From contig NZ_WAEM01000002.1 of assembly GCF_008806775.1 (NCBI RefSeq), forward strand, positions 372,001-436,000: a DNA stretch of 64,000 nucleotides, read 5' to 3'. The DNA comes from Flavobacterium luteum. GTDB taxonomy: Bacteria > Bacteroidota > Bacteroidia > Flavobacteriales > Flavobacteriaceae. Below are positions 62,180 through 64,000 of the stretch, piece by piece. Position numbers and translations under genes: made by a program. The notes beneath the pieces are model-generated. The model saw only the letters and a program-made list of their open reading frames with translations, searched no databases and was not told where the DNA came from. The first letter of the stretch is position 1. The number at the start of each line of letters is the position of its first letter.

Positions 62180-62205
62180 AAATCCTAAATCTAAATCCTA
62201 AATCT
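62180..62205. repeat. 13-bp tandem repeat in the nuoA-nuoB gap
   Basis: Two perfect copies of aaatcctaaatct lie side by side, 11 bases before the nuoB ATG. Just upstream, TAGGATT and AATCCTA form a small inverted repeat. The AATCT word is shared with the arrays upstream of rpsB. Confidence 0.8.
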
Positions 62206-62215
62206 AAAATTAAAT

Positions 62216-62764
62216 ATGAGTGATTCAAATATAAATATGGTAGCGCCACCTGAAGGAGTTGTTGGAGAAGGTTTTTTTGCAACAAAACTAAACGATGTAG
62301 TAGGATTAGCTAGAGCCAATTCACTTTGGCCATTGCCTTTTGCTACTTCCTGTTGTGGAATTGAATTTATGGCAACAATGGCGTCACATTATGATTTAGC
62401 TCGTTTTGGTTCTGAAAGAGTAAGTTTTTCGCCTCGTCAAGCAGATATGCTAATGGTAATGGGAACTATTTCTAAAAAAATGGGGCCTATTTTACGTCAA
62501 GTATACGAGCAAATGGCTGAACCTCGTTGGGTAATTGCCGTTGGAGCTTGTGCTTCTTCAGGAGGAATTTTTGACACTTATTCTGTATTACAAGGTATTG
62601 ATAAAGTAATTCCTGTAGATGTATATGTGCCAGGTTGCCCGCCAAGACCAGAACAAATTGTAGACGGTGTAATGAAATTGCAGGAATTAGTTAGGACAGA
62701 ATCTGTTCGAAGAAGAAGTTCTCCTGAGTATCAAGAATTATTGGCCTCATATAACATCAAATAA
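62216..62764 (+). CDS. nuoB: NADH-quinone oxidoreductase subunit B
   Basis: The product is 182 residues. It holds the N2 4Fe-4S cluster of Complex I: adjacent cysteines in ATSCCGIEFM, a Cys in VGACASSGG and one in VPGCPPRPEQI. It lies in the peripheral arm next to the quinone site. It follows nuoA after a short repeat-containing gap and precedes nuoC by 4 bases. Confidence 0.97.
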   Translation: MSDSNINMVAPPEGVVGEGFFATKLNDVVGLARANSLWPLPFATSCCGIEFMATMASHYDLARFGSERVSFSPRQADMLMVMGTISKKMGPILRQVYEQMAEPRWVIAVGACASSGGIFDTYSVLQGIDKVIPVDVYVPGCPPRPEQIVDGVMKLQELVRTESVRRRSSPEYQELLASYNIK

Positions 62765-62768
62765 CGAA

Positions 62769-63287
62769 ATGGCTTTAGAAAATTCAGACATTCAAAATAA
62801 ATTAACCGAAACATTTGGCGAAAATGTTTTCAATTTTCAACAAGAAAAAGATATTTTTTCTTTTGAAATAAAATCGGATAAAAACACAGCAGTAATTTTA
62901 TTCCTCAAAAACGATCCAACTTTACAATTTCATTTTTTAACTGATTTGTGCGGCTTACATTATCCCGATAATGATGAAAATCATCAATTTGCGGTAGTAT
63001 ACCATTTACACAATTGGTACGAAAACAAACGCATCAAGATTAAAGCTTATCTTAACGAAACTCCTTCAATAAAAACAATTTCAAATATTTTCCTAAGCTC
63101 CAATTGGATGGAACGGGAAACTTGGGATTTTTATGGAATCGATTTTATAGGACATCCACAGTTGAAACGTATTTTAAATATGGATGAAATGATTTCTTTT
63201 CCAATGCGAAAAGAATTTCCAATGGAAGATTCAGGAAGGACAGATAAAGATGATCGTTTCTTTGGAAGAACAACAACAAATTTATAA
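62769..63287 (+). CDS. nuoC: NADH-quinone oxidoreductase subunit C
   Basis: The product is 172 residues, the 30-kDa-type peripheral subunit. The signature NWMERETWDFYGIDFIGHP (about residues 115-133) and the C-terminal FPMRKEFPMED match. C and D are separate genes here, not fused as in some bacteria. nuoD follows after 17 bases. Confidence 0.95.
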   Translation: MALENSDIQNKLTETFGENVFNFQQEKDIFSFEIKSDKNTAVILFLKNDPTLQFHFLTDLCGLHYPDNDENHQFAVVYHLHNWYENKRIKIKAYLNETPSIKTISNIFLSSNWMERETWDFYGIDFIGHPQLKRILNMDEMISFPMRKEFPMEDSGRTDKDDRFFGRTTTNL

Positions 63288-63304
63288 TTTTTCACATTCT
63301 ATAA

Positions 63305-64000
63305 ATGTCAGAACTATTATTACCACCAGAGCATCGATATGCTAAAATTATAAAAGAAAAACTAAACGATGACGGTAGCGAGCTTTCCATTCTGAATTTA
63401 GGGCCTACTCATCCGGCAACGCATGGTATTTTTCAAAATATTTTGTTGATGGATGGCGAACGAATTCTTGAAGCCGAACCAACTATTGGTTACATTCATC
63501 GTGCGTTTGAAAAAATTGCTGAGAATCGTCCGTTTTACCAAATTACACCACTCACAGACAGAATGAACTATTGCTCCTCTCCTATTAATAATATGGGTTG
63601 GTGGATGACTTTAGAAAAATTACTAGACATTGAGGTTCCTAAAAGAGCACAATATCTTAGAGTTATTGTAATGGAGTTAGCAAGAATAACCGATCATTTA
63701 ATTTGTAATTCTATACTTGGTGTAGATACTGGTGCTTACACAGGTTTTCTTTATGTTTTTCAATTTAGAGAAAAAGTGTACGAAATCTACGAAGAAATTT
63801 GTGGCGCTCGTTTAACTACAAATATGGGAAGAATTGGTGGTTTCGAAAGAGACTGGTCGCCGAAAGCATTTGAATTATTGAATACGTTTCTAGAAGAATT
63901 TCCAATGGCTTGGAAAGAATTTGAAAATCTTTTTGAAAGAAACAGAATTTTTATTGATAGAACTGTAAATGTTGGACCAATTACTGCCGAAAAAGCAATG
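63305..64000 (+). CDS. nuoD: NADH-quinone oxidoreductase subunit D (3' end beyond window)
   Basis: An ATG at 63305 opens a frame that continues to the window edge, giving 232 residues. Full-length NuoD is about 400 residues. The sequence has the 49-kDa-subunit block NLGPTHPATHGIF, then IGYIHRAFEKIAE, RMNYCSSP and MGRIGGFERDW. The protein lines the quinone-binding cavity with NuoB. The remaining nuo genes should lie beyond the window. Confidence 0.96.
   Translation, partial: MSELLLPPEHRYAKIIKEKLNDDGSELSILNLGPTHPATHGIFQNILLMDGERILEAEPTIGYIHRAFEKIAENRPFYQITPLTDRMNYCSSPINNMGWWMTLEKLLDIEVPKRAQYLRVIVMELARITDHLICNSILGVDTGAYTGFLYVFQFREKVYEIYEEICGARLTTNMGRIGGFERDWSPKAFELLNTFLEEFPMAWKEFENLFERNRIFIDRTVNVGPITAEKAM

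Overview
The window is a stretch of an AT-rich Bacteroidetes chromosome, almost certainly a Flavobacterium or close relative. Evidence: Bacteroidetes-type promoters (TTG or TTTG, about 19 bp, then TAnnTTTG), type IX secretion sorting domains, a TonB-dependent receptor with a carboxypeptidase-regulatory-like N-terminus, DUF4271/DUF4296/DUF4407 proteins, and flavobacterial gene neighbourhoods (rplM-rpsI-rpsB-tsf; DUF4296-pyrC-polyprenol phosphate mannosyltransferase beside DUF4271-hemD). No rRNA, CRISPR array, insertion sequence or prophage was seen. Two tRNAs are present (Leu-TAG and Ser-GGA).

Layout. 1-1005 is a LacI-type regulator cut by the window edge. 1436-4280 is the ribosomal block rplM, rpsI, rpsB, tsf, with unusual repeat-rich leaders. 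4375-4703 is a broken DUF456 gene. 5385-9579 holds a glycosyltransferase, a flippase-like membrane protein, ruvC, hemW and an MmcQ/YjbR protein. 9755-14135 is a compact nitric-oxide-type signalling operon: receiver protein, H-NOX haem sensor, HNOBA-PAS histidine kinase, Hpt and LytTR regulator. It is followed by two unknown AT-rich genes and a decayed copy of the 3' half of the upstream mmcQ gene. 15558-18949 holds an SDR reductase, tyrS and a LuxE-like protein. 19030-26530 is a surface/uptake cluster (lamin-tail T9SS protein, an isolated T9SS sorting-domain protein, a beta-helix lipoprotein and a TonB receptor) divergent from a PhoB/PhoR-like two-component pair.

26495-35760 is mixed housekeeping: a MurG-like glycosyltransferase, trmB, a LysE exporter, an alkyltransferase-like protein, a thioredoxin-fold protein, an Fe-S set (Mrp, Nfu, ferredoxin), a dipeptidase and a GT4 enzyme. 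35935-44934 holds DUF4407, DUF4296, pyrC, a mannosyltransferase, DUF4271, hemD, asparaginase, an acyltransferase, TatD and a small retropepsin-like protein. 44987-49058 is sucB/sucA. 50176-57886 holds polyprenyl synthetase and then a TetR-TolC-adaptor-RND efflux operon with a clear palindromic operator. 58197-61496 holds a YwqK-like protein, aspS, a beta-barrel protein and a cold-shock protein. From 61775 the nuoABCD genes of Complex I run off the window.

The part most likely to reward follow-up is 9.3-15.5 kb: a complete H-NOX phosphorelay, plus a degenerate receiver-like protein and a membrane protein, bracketed by a live gene and a dead copy of its 3' half. That is the footprint of a past insertion or segmental duplication. 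Second is the PhoBR-like/TonB/T9SS cluster, with candidate 11-bp-spaced direct repeats in two of its promoter regions. All functional statements come from reading motifs by eye; no similarity search was run.
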